A model generated the notes under the pieces. The model ran no database searches and had not been told where the DNA came from. It worked only from the letters and a program-made list of their open reading frames with translations. The translations under genes were made by a program, and so were the position numbers. Shown here in pieces: positions 26,365 to 35,824 of a DNA stretch of 64,000 bases (positions are counted from its first letter, which is position 1; each line of letters begins with the position of its first letter). The stretch lies in NCBI RefSeq assembly GCF_013248975.1, contig NZ_JABRWH010000001.1, forward strand, positions 744,001-808,000, in the 5' to 3' direction. The DNA comes from Neobacillus endophyticus (GTDB taxonomy: Bacteria > Bacillota > Bacilli > Bacillales > Cytobacillaceae).

Positions 26365-26693
26365 CTTTTCTCCCCTCCTTCTAATCTTGCAAGTTTTTCC
26401 ATTAGCCTCTCGTTTTCCCGCTTTAACTTTTGATAAGTGGTTTCTTTTGCTTGGTATTTCAACAAATCCCCCTTTCTTAATTTACCAATTCCAGCCCTAA
26501 TTTCTTTTACTTGCGATTGCTTAAAATGCTGGACATTGTTTATCTTTGTTGGATTGGGTAAGAAGCCTTCCTTCCCTTCCTCCTTCATCTGGCGGTCAAT
26601 CTTGATAAGGTTGAACAAGTTCGCAGGTGAAATGTGTAAAATTTCAGCGATTTCTAAAACCTTGTAATAAAGCTCCCCATCTTTACGTTTCAA
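26361..26693 (-). CDS. HTH DNA-binding protein (plasmid-type), upstream of pair
   Basis: 110 residues. Same layout as its downstream neighbour: HTH YYKVLEIAEILHISPANLFNLIKIDRQM, then FLPNPTKINNVQHFKQSQVKEIRAGI, then a C-terminal coiled coil (YQKLKRENERLMEKLARLEG). The two probably arose by duplication and may form a heteromeric DNA-binding complex. GAGGA-type RBS upstream. Confidence 0.8.
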   Translation of the reverse strand: MKRKDGELYYKVLEIAEILHISPANLFNLIKIDRQMKEEGKEGFLPNPTKINNVQHFKQSQVKEIRAGIGKLRKGDLLKYQAKETTYQKLKRENERLMEKLARLEGGEKR

Positions 26694-26810
26694 CTCTCTC
26701 TCCTCCTTCCTGTTTTTGGATATGATAGGGTTTTGATATAAAATTTGATACAGAAACTATTAGGTTTTCTTCATTTGGACAAAAGTAGGAAAGGTATTTT
26801 AATGACAGTT

Positions 26811-27365
26811 TTATAGGTTGATAGGGTTCTTGGCTTTGAATTCAGCAATGATTTCATTGAGTAGTTGGTTTTTTCTTTTCTTGTGATAAACACCGTATAG
26901 CTTCAAATACATATCTAATTCAGGTTCAAGGGCTATCGTTTGCTGAATCCCACCGTTTTTTAGGCTCCAGGCGAGGTACTGCCCTTCTTCCCCTTGTTTA
27001 GTAACCTTTTCCTTTCTAACCGCAACTGTTTTTTCCACTGCCCCTTTCTCAGTTATATCCGTATCTTCTTTTTTGTGCTTACTTGAATAACATTGCATAC
27101 AGTAGGTATCAAAGTATTCTCGTTCTTTCCCAGCATTACACAGCTTATAGGTTTCGTTTATATCCACCCACTCTCCGTTCTCAAGCCTGTAAACAGGATG
27201 CCAGTGATTGCAGGAAGAACAGAATATTTGTAGCTCCTTTACATCCTCCGCATACCGATGGTTTATAACAGTCTTCCCCCTTTTTTTCAAGGAAAGTTGA
27301 TACGGAAAAGGAAGAAGTGCGATACCTTCAATGAGAATATCTTTATCTTTCAGTTTTAAATCCAA
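26811..27365 (-). CDS. Zinc-ribbon hypothetical protein
   Basis: 184 residues from TTG 27365 with AGAGGTGG 6 bases upstream. CSSC (about 49-52) and CMQC (about 92-95) likely form a zinc ribbon. The C-terminal part (QTIALEPELDMYLKLYGVYHKKRKNQLLNEIIAEFK) resembles a ribbon-helix-helix-like or plasmid replication-associated tail. First gene of the plasmid-like cluster 25954-27365. Confidence 0.7.
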   Translation of the reverse strand: MDLKLKDKDILIEGIALLPFPYQLSLKKRGKTVINHRYAEDVKELQIFCSSCNHWHPVYRLENGEWVDINETYKLCNAGKEREYFDTYCMQCYSSKHKKEDTDITEKGAVEKTVAVRKEKVTKQGEEGQYLAWSLKNGGIQQTIALEPELDMYLKLYGVYHKKRKNQLLNEIIAEFKAKNPINL

Positions 27366-27758
27366 TATTTTCCACCTCTTTCCATAATTGGTCTTATATT
27401 ATAGTTTCCTGGATTAGATATATTCCTAAACCAGTGATTCATTGAATGTCAAGTCTGTTGAATCCCAATTTTATTGAAACAACAATACCCCAAATTCCCA
27501 AATTGATATTTTCTGAAATACTATTTCTTTCTTTTAAATTGAAATGGTATGAACATTTTCGTACTTTATACGTAATTGCTCCGAACAATTGCGTAATTTA
27601 CAAAGTGGAATTAAGAAGTGCTATGAATTCTTTCATACCTTTTTCATACTTTTTAAGCACATATTGCAAAAACTTTATGTAACAAACGCTATTTGGACTG
27701 ATAAATTTGAATATAAAATCAGAATACAAAAGGCATAAACATATTTGTTATTCGTTTA
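27366..27758. other. Intergenic region with one inverted repeat
   Basis: No gene seen. A near-perfect inverted repeat TACGTAATTG / CAATTGCGTA at 27569-27595 (7-base spacer) could be an operator for the divergent genes at 27365 (minus) and 27759 (plus). Confidence 0.4.
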
Positions 27759-28142
27759 ATGGAGCGAATTAGTGAAGAAATGGATATTCTCAAATTCTAT
27801 GAAGATGCCCTTCGTATGAGAGGCGTATTGTACGATGTAGGCAATATTGACATACAGTATCAGTTCCTAAATTCCAATATTGGAATTATTAACTTAAATA
27901 GTGACAAATATAGGAAATTGGTGCATTATGTAAATAGTTTAGAAAGCCATCATCTTAGTGTAACCCTTCAAGTAAAGCAGAATTTTACAGTAGAACAGAA
28001 AAATGCTCCTGCTTTTGATGAACATTACGGTAATGTGAAGCGACTATTTCATGGGAGCCGTTCTGCCAATCTACCAGGAAGTCTTTCTACTAATCTGCGT
28101 TTAAAAAAGATAAGGGGCCACCCCTTCTTTTACATCAAATAG
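27759..28142 (+). CDS. Hypothetical protein upstream of the large membrane protein
   Basis: 127 residues, not recognised. Starts at ATG 27759 (alternative ATG 27780); no strong RBS for either. Contains YVNSLESHHLSVTLQVKQNFTVEQ and a basic C-terminus with GHPFFYIK. The next gene begins 23 bases later with a good RBS, so they may be co-transcribed. Confidence 0.55.
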   Translation: MERISEEMDILKFYEDALRMRGVLYDVGNIDIQYQFLNSNIGIINLNSDKYRKLVHYVNSLESHHLSVTLQVKQNFTVEQKNAPAFDEHYGNVKRLFHGSRSANLPGSLSTNLRLKKIRGHPFFYIK

Positions 28143-28165
28143 GAGAATATAAGGAGAATAAACAT

Positions 28166-29902
28166 ATGTTATTTTGGACAGGTTGTTTCGTTTTTTTCTT
28201 TTTGCTTGCTACACCAACCTTTTGGAAATGGGCAAATAAAAGGAAGAAGAAAAAATGGATAGGCTTTTGGCAGTTAGGCAAAGCGGGTCTTGCCTTAATT
28301 TTTGGATTTTGGATTGGGTATTTATCTTTAGCTGACCACAATATTTCTGCTCTTGTTTCAAAACTTATTCCAATTTATCTCATCATACTAATCACAGATG
28401 CTTTTTTATGGTCCAGCTTTAGGGAGAAGAATAAAAAGGAAAAAGAAACAAAAAAGGAAACTAAAAAAGAAGAAAAGAATTCAATATGGTTTGGTATTGG
28501 AGTGCTTTTGGCACTTACATGGATATTTATGACTTGCATTTTTCCACTCACTATCAAAAAAGATTTATATAATTTAGTCCATGTTCAAACCAATCAAAGC
28601 AAAATGCAAGTTATGGATATTAAACATATTCCGACAGTCCCAATTGAATCGGCTTTTTATAAAGCTGAAAAACTAATTGGTGGCATTCCGAATTCTTCTT
28701 ACTATAAATTAGGGGATTTGACCAGACAAAAAATAAATGGAGAAGAATATTGGGTAGCTCCTATTGAATTTAAAGGGTTCTTTCAAAGCCTAAAAGCAAA
28801 AACTACACCAGGATATATCAAAGTATCAGCCGAACGGCAAGATGATGAAGGAACATTGGTGGACAGTTATCATATGAAGTATGTGCCTTCAGCTTATTTT
28901 GGAAATTCTATGGCACGAAAGATAAGAGAGAAATACCCACATGATATTTTGTTCGGAGAAGGCTTTGAGCCAAATGACCAAGGAACACCTTATTATGTTG
29001 TAGCTGTGGGACACTATGCGAAATATCGAAGCGGAGAAGTGGTTGACGGAGCTGTTTTGGTAAATCCACAAACAGGAGAAATGCAAAAATATACTATTAA
29101 AAACATGCCTTCTTTTGTGGACTATGTGATTCCATCAAGTGTGGCATCTAATTATAACGAATATCAAGCCAAATATAAGCATGGTTTTTGGAATACATTA
29201 TTCGGCAAACAAGATATCAGTGATGTAACACAATGGAGTTCAGGAGAAGAAGTGTTAGGAGTTTATGGGGCAGATGGACACATGTATTGGTTTACTGACC
29301 ATACAAACCCTGGTAGCACTTCAATGGTTGGCTATACCTTGATGGATGGACGAACAGGTCAGTTTACTTATTACACAGGCTCTAAAGGTTTTGCTGATGG
29401 TAAGGCAAGTTTAAATGCTGTTCATAATACCTTTAAGAAAGACCAGTGGACAGGAACCAATCCGATTCTTTACAACATCTATGGAACTGAAACTTGGTAC
29501 ATTCCAGTAATTGATTCCAACGGACTGTTGAGAAAAATAGCGATGGTAAACGCTCAAAACCCACAAATTGTTGCCTATGGGGATACAAAACAGGAAGCGT
29601 TGGATGGCTATAAACTATTATTGGCAACAGCAAACAACCAAAACAATGCCATTCCAACAGATAAATCTGACTTAAAAGAAATCACTGGTAAAGTTCTTCG
29701 AGTCAGCACGACCACCATGAATGGTGAAAATGTCATACAGGTCCTGTTGGAAAATAGCGACAAGGTATTCAATATTAATCCGCAACAAGCCGTTTATGCT
29801 TCTTTTATTAAAGAAGGAGATGTACTAAAAATGTCTTATTCGGATACAGGAGAAACAATGATTTCAACAGAAACAGTCTATAATGAAACCTTGAAACGAT
29901 AA
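28166..29902 (+). CDS. Large membrane-anchored protein with PepSY-like extracellular part
   Basis: 578 residues. Four transmembrane segments near the N-terminus (about 4-18, 38-55, 66-83, 106-128), with a Lys/Glu-rich cytosolic loop between the third and fourth. A large extracellular region follows with repeated beta-strand/helix units (KAEKLIGGIPNSSYYKLGDL, YWVAPIEFKGF, YVVAVGHYAKY, EVVDGAVLVNPQTGEMQKY, MVGYTLMDGRTGQFTYY). The units resemble PepSY-like folds but carry no peptidase motif. I cannot name it; similar proteins occur on Bacillus plasmids. RBS AGGAGA just upstream; terminated at 29908-29930. Confidence 0.8.
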   Translation: MLFWTGCFVFFFLLATPTFWKWANKRKKKKWIGFWQLGKAGLALIFGFWIGYLSLADHNISALVSKLIPIYLIILITDAFLWSSFREKNKKEKETKKETKKEEKNSIWFGIGVLLALTWIFMTCIFPLTIKKDLYNLVHVQTNQSKMQVMDIKHIPTVPIESAFYKAEKLIGGIPNSSYYKLGDLTRQKINGEEYWVAPIEFKGFFQSLKAKTTPGYIKVSAERQDDEGTLVDSYHMKYVPSAYFGNSMARKIREKYPHDILFGEGFEPNDQGTPYYVVAVGHYAKYRSGEVVDGAVLVNPQTGEMQKYTIKNMPSFVDYVIPSSVASNYNEYQAKYKHGFWNTLFGKQDISDVTQWSSGEEVLGVYGADGHMYWFTDHTNPGSTSMVGYTLMDGRTGQFTYYTGSKGFADGKASLNAVHNTFKKDQWTGTNPILYNIYGTETWYIPVIDSNGLLRKIAMVNAQNPQIVAYGDTKQEALDGYKLLLATANNQNNAIPTDKSDLKEITGKVLRVSTTTMNGENVIQVLLENSDKVFNINPQQAVYASFIKEGDVLKMSYSDTGETMISTETVYNETLKR

Positions 29903-29907
29903 TGGAG

Positions 29908-29930
29908 GGGGAGTTTAAAACTCCCTTTCT
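29908..29930 (+). terminator. Rho-independent terminator
   Basis: GGGAGTTT / AAACTCCC then TTTCTT, after the large membrane protein gene. Confidence 0.85.
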
Positions 29931-29950
29931 TATTGGAATAAAATGAGCAA

Positions 29951-29988
29951 AAAATTAGGAAGTCAGAGTATTTTGACTTCCACTTTTT
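29951..29988 (-). terminator. Bidirectional terminator
   Basis: GGAAGTCA / TGACTTCC stem with A-rich left and T-rich right flanks; serves the convergent gene ending at 29990. Confidence 0.85.
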
Positions 29989-29989
29989 A

Positions 29990-30442
29990 TTAATTTGCCC
30001 CTTTTACAAGACCTAATTCGACCAAATCTTTACCCATTTTTTCTACTTTACTCGTTACTTTCCAAACTTGGCTTGTTTTATCATAAGATAAGATTAAAAG
30101 ATTGTTCATTCCACTTAATCGCTTCTCTAACACATATCCTTTATTATTCGATTTATCAATGTAAAATAGCGGACTGCAATCCATAAGATTCTGTTCTTTC
30201 GCTATATCCCTCAAAATATTTGTTAAAGATTTACCTCCATTGGTTAAATTCCCATCATTTGATGCGAATGCTCTGGTATCATAAAAGTCAAACCCTTTCA
30301 AGTTTAGGCTATGAGAATTTATGAAGTCTTTTGTTATGATATTTATGAACTTTTGTTCCTTTTCCGTCAATGTTGCTTTAGCATTGGCAGTATTAAATAT
30401 TAAAGAAAACATAACTACTATCAATAAGGAAACCTTTTTCAT
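29990..30442 (-). CDS. Secreted hypothetical protein
   Basis: 150 residues. Signal peptide about 1-21 (NTANA). The mature part begins KATLTEKEQKFINIITKDFINSHSLNLKGFDFYDTRAF, then SLTNILRDIAKEQNLMDCSPLFYIDKSNNKGYVLEKRL. No recognised motif; single Cys. Function unknown. Confidence 0.75.
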   Translation of the reverse strand: MKKVSLLIVVMFSLIFNTANAKATLTEKEQKFINIITKDFINSHSLNLKGFDFYDTRAFASNDGNLTNGGKSLTNILRDIAKEQNLMDCSPLFYIDKSNNKGYVLEKRLSGMNNLLILSYDKTSQVWKVTSKVEKMGKDLVELGLVKGAN

Positions 30443-30674
30443 TTATCCCATCCTCCTTGTGAATTAAAATCCCTCTAAAATGCATTTGTTATGAGATTTT
30501 TTCTTGTAAATAAGAATTTATTTTTTGTATGATACTTTAAAAAGAATCGCCGTTTTGTTTTGTACATATGAATAAATGTTCTTACGAACGGTGCGCTTTA
30601 GCTTCTCAACAAAAGATTGTTTTCAGAAGTTTTTTATAGCAAAAGCCTCTCATTAAACTGGGAGGCTTCAATAA

Positions 30675-31190
30675 TTAATCTTGTTTAAATATAAAGGTTT
30701 GTTTAAACTTGCGTGCTTCAAACTTCTTTCCATTCTTCTTTTGTTCATATGGTTTTTCTTTCCAAGTAATAACAACTTCTATAATTTTTGCCTTAGAATA
30801 GACAGGTAAGTTTTTATGGTGAAACGAGGCTAAAGTGCTTCCCATATTTTCGCTGGAAGCCATATTTCCACTGGATGCTGTCTTTTTACTGTAATCTCTA
30901 TATATATTGGAAGTTAGCCAATACAATGTATGAGAATTTGGTTCATCTCTATACACCTCAAAAACTGGGTCAAAAACCTTTTCTCCGATGTTTTTAATAT
31001 CTAAGCTATACACATTAAAAACATCTTTTTGAGGTTTTAAACTATCTGTATCAGGTTTCCCAAGTGTTACTTTCCAATGGTCAGAAGTTTTTGTTATTGG
31101 GAGGTTTTTAGTCGTTTCAGCATAAACTGAGAAGGAACTAACCATTAGAAATGTTATAGTGGTAATCATAAATAGCGGAATGTTTTTCAT
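30675..31190 (-). CDS. Secreted hypothetical protein
   Basis: 171 residues from ATG 31190 (GGGGGAAATAATA upstream). Signal peptide about 1-22 (SVYAE). The mature part VTLGKPDTDSLKPQKDVFNVYSLDIKNIGEKVFDPVFEVYRDEPNS suggests an Ig-like beta-sandwich. A GNMASSENMGS loop and basic tail follow. Function unknown. Confidence 0.75.
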   Translation of the reverse strand: MKNIPLFMITTITFLMVSSFSVYAETTKNLPITKTSDHWKVTLGKPDTDSLKPQKDVFNVYSLDIKNIGEKVFDPVFEVYRDEPNSHTLYWLTSNIYRDYSKKTASSGNMASSENMGSTLASFHHKNLPVYSKAKIIEVVITWKEKPYEQKKNGKKFEARKFKQTFIFKQD

Positions 31191-31372
31191 TATTATTTCC
31201 CCCAAACAATATAATTTCTTATTAATCTCCCCTTTAGAACAGCTACAATACACACTTATTTTGAATTGACCTTATTCGACAAACTAAGCAGGAAAGTTCA
31301 ATAAGATTTCATAAAAATATCCACTAATCCTCAAATAGTTTGGTAATATATGGGTGTTTTAAGTAAACACAT

Positions 31373-31399
31373 AAAAAAAAGCACTCATTGTGCTTTTTT
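31373..31399 (-). terminator. Bidirectional terminator
   Basis: AAAAGCAC-TCATT-GTGCTTTT; T-rich on both sides; ends the gene at 31424 on the minus strand. Confidence 0.75.
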
Positions 31400-31423
31400 A
31401 GCTATTTATTTTTTAATCCTACT

Positions 31424-31696
31424 TTAGTTAGTTATATAACTGGATACTGGGACAAGGGCAACATAACCAAGAACCAGTAGAATTTGCATAATAATTCCAA
31501 CAATACTACATATTAACCCTGCGGTTGCTAATCCTCTACCATTTTCATTTGTTTGATTAATCTGTTTTACTGATTTTCTTGAAAATACTATTCCAATAAT
31601 ACCTAAGATAATACCAATAAAAGGAATAAATAATGATAAAATCCCGACTGTTAAAGAAACTACTGAACTATTGTTTGTTTGATTTTTTTCAGACAT
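31424..31696 (-). CDS. DUF4190-like small membrane protein
   Basis: 90 residues from ATG 31696 (GGGGGAAGAGA upstream). NNSSVVSLTVGILSLFIPFIGIILGIIGIVFSRKSVKQINQTNENGRGLATAGLICSIVGIIMQILLVL shows the two glycine-rich transmembrane helices and the loop with GRGLATAG typical of DUF4190. Role unknown; common in Bacilli. Confidence 0.85.
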   Translation of the reverse strand: MSEKNQTNNSSVVSLTVGILSLFIPFIGIILGIIGIVFSRKSVKQINQTNENGRGLATAGLICSIVGIIMQILLVLGYVALVPVSSYITN

Positions 31697-31891
31697 TCTC
31701 TTCCCCCTTTTTGATAATTTTACCATTTTTATTTTAAAATAAAAGACTTTAAGCACTAAAATAGGGCTATTCAAAAATTTGGAAAGGATAGCAATTTGAT
31801 GTGCAAGTAACTGGAATTTTAATGTAAGAAGGAAAGTAAAAGATGTGTGTGGAATAATTTAAAGTAAATCTTGCTTTTAGGTGGGTTCTGT

Positions 31892-32071
31892 ATGAGTTGG
31901 AAAAATATAATTTGGTATTGTGTAATTGCAATAGTTACCTTTATTATTATCTGTTTATTTAAAGGTAATTTTAAGTGGTTAGAGTGGGACAATTTTCTCC
32001 CCGCAGTTGGAGGGTTAATTGGTGTAACTATCGCTTCTTATAAAAAGAAAAGCACATATAACAAAACATAA
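31892..32071 (+). CDS. Small two-helix membrane protein
   Basis: 59 residues from ATG 31892, chosen because AGGTGGG is 7 bases upstream. Hydrophobic segments about 4-21 and 34-50; basic tail. No family recognised. Confidence 0.6.
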   Translation: MSWKNIIWYCVIAIVTFIIICLFKGNFKWLEWDNFLPAVGGLIGVTIASYKKKSTYNKT

Positions 32072-32214
32072 TAGGAAACTTTACACTGTTTCAACAAAAA
32101 GATAGGTTATAGGTCCATTGAAATTTGTGAAATTATATACTTAAAATGTTTGCTTATGTTAAAAATGGAGATGGCTTTGGCGGCCCTTCCTATTCGACAA
32201 ACGAAGTAATAAGG

Positions 32215-32241
32215 AAAATAAAAAAACCACCTAAAGGTGGC
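32215..32241 (-). terminator. Rho-independent terminator
   Basis: Minus strand CCACCT-TT-AGGTGG followed by TTTTTTTATTT, right at the end of the gene at 32242. Confidence 0.9.
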
Positions 32242-32688
32242 TCATTTTATCATCTCCTGCCCTTGCCATTGTTCATATTTGATTAAGGTAACTTTCATAT
32301 CTGGATTTTTTACTTTATATCTATCCTTTGTAAACATGTTAGGGATATCAATTCTAATATCAATATCATCTAATAATTCCTTATCGTTTTTATCATCATA
32401 GACTCTAACAAATATATTCATTTCATACCAATTTTCAGAAGGCTTTTTGGTATGGTCAGCAATTAACGCAACCTTTGCTACTTTACTAATTTGCCAAATC
32501 TTTTCATGACCGTATTTATCAGAAATTATCTTATTTAGTTCAGGTTTCAGCATTTCCATTAGTACGTCCTCTGAAGTAGCATACACTTCCTTTTTTATCC
32601 TTCCTGATTCTGTAACCTCAGCATTTGCTAAATTACTTGTAGCGAAGACCAAAAAAGTCGTGAAAGCCAACACAACAATTTTTCTCAT
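32242..32688 (-). CDS. Secreted DUF3888-like protein (2)
   Basis: 148 residues from ATG 32688 with GAGGTG upstream. Signal peptide about 1-23 (LANA). The mature part TSEDVLMEMLKPELNKIISDKYGHEKIWQISKVAKVALI...WYEMNIFVRVYDDKN matches the order of the 39054 protein (S/T-E-D-x-L/V-x-E-x-L-x-P-x-x-x-K) and the 19988 protein. Function unknown. Confidence 0.75.
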   Translation of the reverse strand: MRKIVVLAFTTFLVFATSNLANAEVTESGRIKKEVYATSEDVLMEMLKPELNKIISDKYGHEKIWQISKVAKVALIADHTKKPSENWYEMNIFVRVYDDKNDKELLDDIDIRIDIPNMFTKDRYKVKNPDMKVTLIKYEQWQGQEMIK

Positions 32689-32921
32689 GGAACACCTCAA
32701 TGTTTTTTGTCGTGATTATTTTTCTCATAATAGGCTAAAAGCATGTATTATTTATAGATTCAAAAAATTCTTATTGTAGAAACTGGTACTTGAGTTGAAC
32801 ATTGGGCTTGCTTCAGCAATCTCATATATTATTCAACAAACGGGTTACTTTAATGAAGAATTAAAATAAATGGTTATAAAACATTTGGTGGAATAAAATG
32901 TAAGTGGGAGGAGTGTTTTAT

Positions 32922-33104
32922 TTGTATGTAATTTGTTTTTTTGTTATTTTGATTCTCAGCATCATTGGATTTGCTTTAACAATCGACTTAAGGCGTAAGA
33001 AGAACAATAATAACCTCCATATTCCAACCAATCCTAACGCTAAGCCTGGGGACTGTTCAAACTATATGATGGGAGATAACAGATATACTGGTGGGGGACA
33101 ATAG
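32922..33104 (+). CDS. Small membrane protein with hydrophilic tail
   Basis: 60 residues from TTG 32922; GGGAGGAG is 8 bases upstream, which rejects an upstream GTG. One transmembrane segment (about 3-25), then a basic stretch and a polar tail GDCSNYMMGDNRYTGGGQ. Function unknown. Confidence 0.6.
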   Translation: MYVICFFVILILSIIGFALTIDLRRKKNNNNLHIPTNPNAKPGDCSNYMMGDNRYTGGGQ

Positions 33105-33219
33105 CAACTGAATTCTTATTGAATAAATAGTGATTGAGTTACTCATTGGGGTTGCTTCGGCAATCCTATTTCTTATTCAACAAACGGTGCAGATAAGGGA
33201 ACAAAATTTCGTTTGTTTT

Positions 33220-33558
33220 CTATGTGGTTTCTCTAAATTTAACGTCTATTATTTGTTCTGTTTTATTATCAAATATTATATTGACAAATACACCGAATTC
33301 TTTGTTTTTTTCCTTTAACCATAATTTGAATTTTTCTACTGATGTATTATCCCCTTTGCTCCTTCCAATATGGAGGTAATCAATAATTTTCGCTTGAGGA
33401 TACTGTTCCATTGTCTTTTGCATAGCGATTTGACCCCATTTAGCATATGAGGGAATAGGTTTTTGTTGTGCATAAGTTGTATTGGTAAAATTATTTAGAA
33501 ATAAATTATTATAAACGATAGTTACTGTACTTAATAAACAAATAAACAGTTTTTTCAA
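33220..33558 (-). CDS. Secreted DUF3889 protein
   Basis: 112 residues. Signal/anchor about 1-30. The domain YAKWGQIAMQKTMEQYPQAKIIDYLHIGRSK...TSVEKFKLWLKEKNKEFGVFVNIIFDNKTEQIIDVKF is the DUF3889 pattern of small secreted Bacillus proteins. Function unknown. Confidence 0.85.
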   Translation of the reverse strand: MKKLFICLLSTVTIVYNNLFLNNFTNTTYAQQKPIPSYAKWGQIAMQKTMEQYPQAKIIDYLHIGRSKGDNTSVEKFKLWLKEKNKEFGVFVNIIFDNKTEQIIDVKFRETT

Positions 33559-33712
33559 TCAATATCCCTCATTTTTATTTTCTTTAACCTTTGCAGTTTT
33601 TAATAATTTTATGTGAATTGGAGGATATTTTTTGAAAACTAACTCCGTTAATTCAAGAAAAATTGATATCTCTTTTCTATTCGGGGGAAATTAGAAAAGA
33701 GGTGAATTTATT

Positions 33713-34147
33713 TTGAAAACTTTGAGTTTGTTTTTCTTTATCATACTCTTTTTTAATTTGGAGTCATTTGAAGTCCACGCACAACCTAAAGAATGTCCTG
33801 TGTTAAGTGAATTAGAGCAAACATCTATCAAGGATAGAAAAGAGGTTATTGAAGCATTAAATACTTTAATACCAAAAACTTATGGAACTGGAATAGATGA
33901 TTTTCCTGACATATACACAAAATGGAATTTAGTGACCGCCAAGCCTTTTCCTAAAACAGTTAGTAATAAAGAAGAAAAAGACTATTTTGGAATGGCAAAG
34001 ACCTTTTGTGGCAAGGAAATTGCTGAAAAGTCATGGCTTGTACGCTTAGATTTTCCAAAAGCACCTGGAGCTAACTTAGCCCAGAGTCAAATATTTTTAG
34101 CAAAAAGTAAGGAAAAAGGATGGTTTGTTTGGTTTCGGTATCATTAA
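33713..34147 (+). CDS. Secreted hypothetical protein
   Basis: 144 residues from TTG 33713 (AAGAGGTGA upstream). Signal peptide about 1-23. The mature part has two Cys (KECPVL and TFCGKE) and ends SWLVRLDFPK...SQIFLAKSKEKGWFVWFRYH, a beta-rich end. Not recognised. Followed by a strong terminator. Confidence 0.75.
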   Translation: MKTLSLFFFIILFFNLESFEVHAQPKECPVLSELEQTSIKDRKEVIEALNTLIPKTYGTGIDDFPDIYTKWNLVTAKPFPKTVSNKEEKDYFGMAKTFCGKEIAEKSWLVRLDFPKAPGANLAQSQIFLAKSKEKGWFVWFRYH

Positions 34148-34177
34148 TTTCACACATTTCTTGTTAAGCTAACGAGC

Positions 34178-34205
34178 GCATTCCTTCAAAAAGGAATGCT
34201 TTTTT
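34178..34205 (+). terminator. Rho-independent terminator
   Basis: GCATTCC / GGAATGC with an 8-base loop and TTTTTT. The bases after it (CTTATTGAAGTAAC...GTTACTTTAA) are a recurrent intergenic module. Confidence 0.9.
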
Positions 34206-34305
34206 CTTATTGAAGTAACAGATGCAGGTTACTTTAAGAAGGAATTTAAACAATTGGTATTGAACTACTGACAAATAAACATATATTTACAGGAGGATTT
34301 AATTA

Positions 34306-34737
34306 ATGGATATAAAAAGTGGTGACCTAAGAGATAGTTTAAAAGTCATTCTTGAGGATTATAAAATAACCCCCTACACTTTTGGTTTAATTAGTGGCCT
34401 TGATGAAAAAACAGTTCTGAATTTTTCAAATCATAAAACTGATTTAGCTCATTTACCTCACGAAATGACAGGGCATATTGGGTCAATAATTGCCTTATTA
34501 TCAGACGGAATGGCACTCGTGACAGCAGATGAAAGAGTCAAAGCAATCATTGAAATTTTAAATGAAAACTTTCAAATTTCATCGAAGACACTGGCTTTAT
34601 ATGCAAAAATAGAAGAGAAAGATGTAGATGAATTTATGCGAGATTTCGATTCTTTGACATTTGAAAAACGCTATCGATTAGCAGTCGTAGTTTTATTTCT
34701 TTTCAAATTATTTTCTGATAACAGCCAGAATAAATGA
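34306..34737 (+). CDS. HTH-like regulatory protein
   Basis: 143 residues; ATG with AGGAGG upstream. Two similar halves each with a helix-turn-helix-like pattern: LKVILEDYKITPYTFGLISGLDEKTVLNF (10-38) and VKAIIEILNENFQISSKTLALYAKIEEKDVDEF (81-115). The second half ends in a hydrophobic helix AVVVLFLFKLF. No export signal. Probably a DNA-binding regulator of a kind common in Bacillus; target unknown. Confidence 0.75.
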   Translation: MDIKSGDLRDSLKVILEDYKITPYTFGLISGLDEKTVLNFSNHKTDLAHLPHEMTGHIGSIIALLSDGMALVTADERVKAIIEILNENFQISSKTLALYAKIEEKDVDEFMRDFDSLTFEKRYRLAVVVLFLFKLFSDNSQNK

Positions 34738-34860
34738 AGTTCAACAAAGCAATTTTTTTGAGTTTGAAGAATTTTGAAGAAATGCTCTTAAAGTAACAAA
34801 GTAGAATTGATTTCTTTAAAGAATGTCTAATTTTCCAAATAATGGAGGGGAAATTTTCAA

Positions 34861-35652
34861 GTGTCAAACTACGAAAACGAAGAATTGCTAACAGGAGGGA
34901 ACGTCTCAAACGTATATCGTTCAGGAGATACTATTCGAAGAGAACTAAAGCCAGACAGTTCCAAAACTCACAACCTATTGAACCATTTGGAAAACAAAGG
35001 TTTCAGTTATGCACCAAAGTTTTTGGGTATAGATGAAAAAGGTAGAGAGGTATTATCATTTATTGAAGGAGAAGCTGGTAATTATCCTTTAAAAGAATAC
35101 ATGTGGTCTGATGATATTTTAAAACAAATAGCAATGATGCTCCGTCTTTATCATGAATCTGTGAGTGATTATTCAATTGAAGAAAGTTGGCAATCAATAG
35201 ATAACACCCCCCAACCTTTTGAGGTACTATGCCATAATGATTTTGCAATATATAACATTATTTTTAATCATAAGCGAGCGGTAGGTATTATAGATTTTGA
35301 TGTTGCTGGTCCTGGCCCAAGACTTTGGGACATTGCATATACTCTTTACACCTGTGTCCCTCTAAGTAGGGTTTATCATACTGAAACAGGTGAGGCAGTT
35401 TATTATAATTCACTACAGCATGCTGACCGTATAAAACAAAGAATTAAATTATTTTTTGAATCTTACGGTGGAGGAATAGCAAAAGATTATTTAGAGATGG
35501 TATTACTACGATTAGAAGGATTATGTAAAACAATTAAAAGAAAAGCCAAAGAAGGCGATATTGCTTTCCAAAAAATGATAAATGAAGGACACCTTGAACA
35601 TTATCAAAACGATATTCAATTCATTCGTGAATATGGAAAAGAGTGGATTTAA
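34861..35652 (+). CDS. Aminoglycoside-phosphotransferase-fold protein
   Basis: 263 residues from GTG 34861 with GGAGGGG upstream. The kinase core is visible: N-terminal LLTGGNVSNVYRSGDTIRRE, catalytic loop VLCHNDFAIYNIIF (H-N-D-x4-N) and IIDFDVAGPGPRLWDIAYTLY (metal-binding DFD). This is the APH/choline-kinase superfamily. Similar Bacillus proteins are annotated as APH but not tied to resistance; substrate unknown. Confidence 0.9.
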   Translation: MSNYENEELLTGGNVSNVYRSGDTIRRELKPDSSKTHNLLNHLENKGFSYAPKFLGIDEKGREVLSFIEGEAGNYPLKEYMWSDDILKQIAMMLRLYHESVSDYSIEESWQSIDNTPQPFEVLCHNDFAIYNIIFNHKRAVGIIDFDVAGPGPRLWDIAYTLYTCVPLSRVYHTETGEAVYYNSLQHADRIKQRIKLFFESYGGGIAKDYLEMVLLRLEGLCKTIKRKAKEGDIAFQKMINEGHLEHYQNDIQFIREYGKEWI

Positions 35653-35824
35653 GAAGAAGGCTTTGTTTAATTGGGTGCGATTGTTTAATAAGAGCACTCG
35701 CTTTTCTCGTTCCGCAAACTGGGCAGGTTACTTTTAAAAAATTCATAAGAATTGAAACTTTATTTCTATAGCAAACATATATATATAAAGGATGGTAATA
35801 CGATAAAAATGGGGGATTAATACA

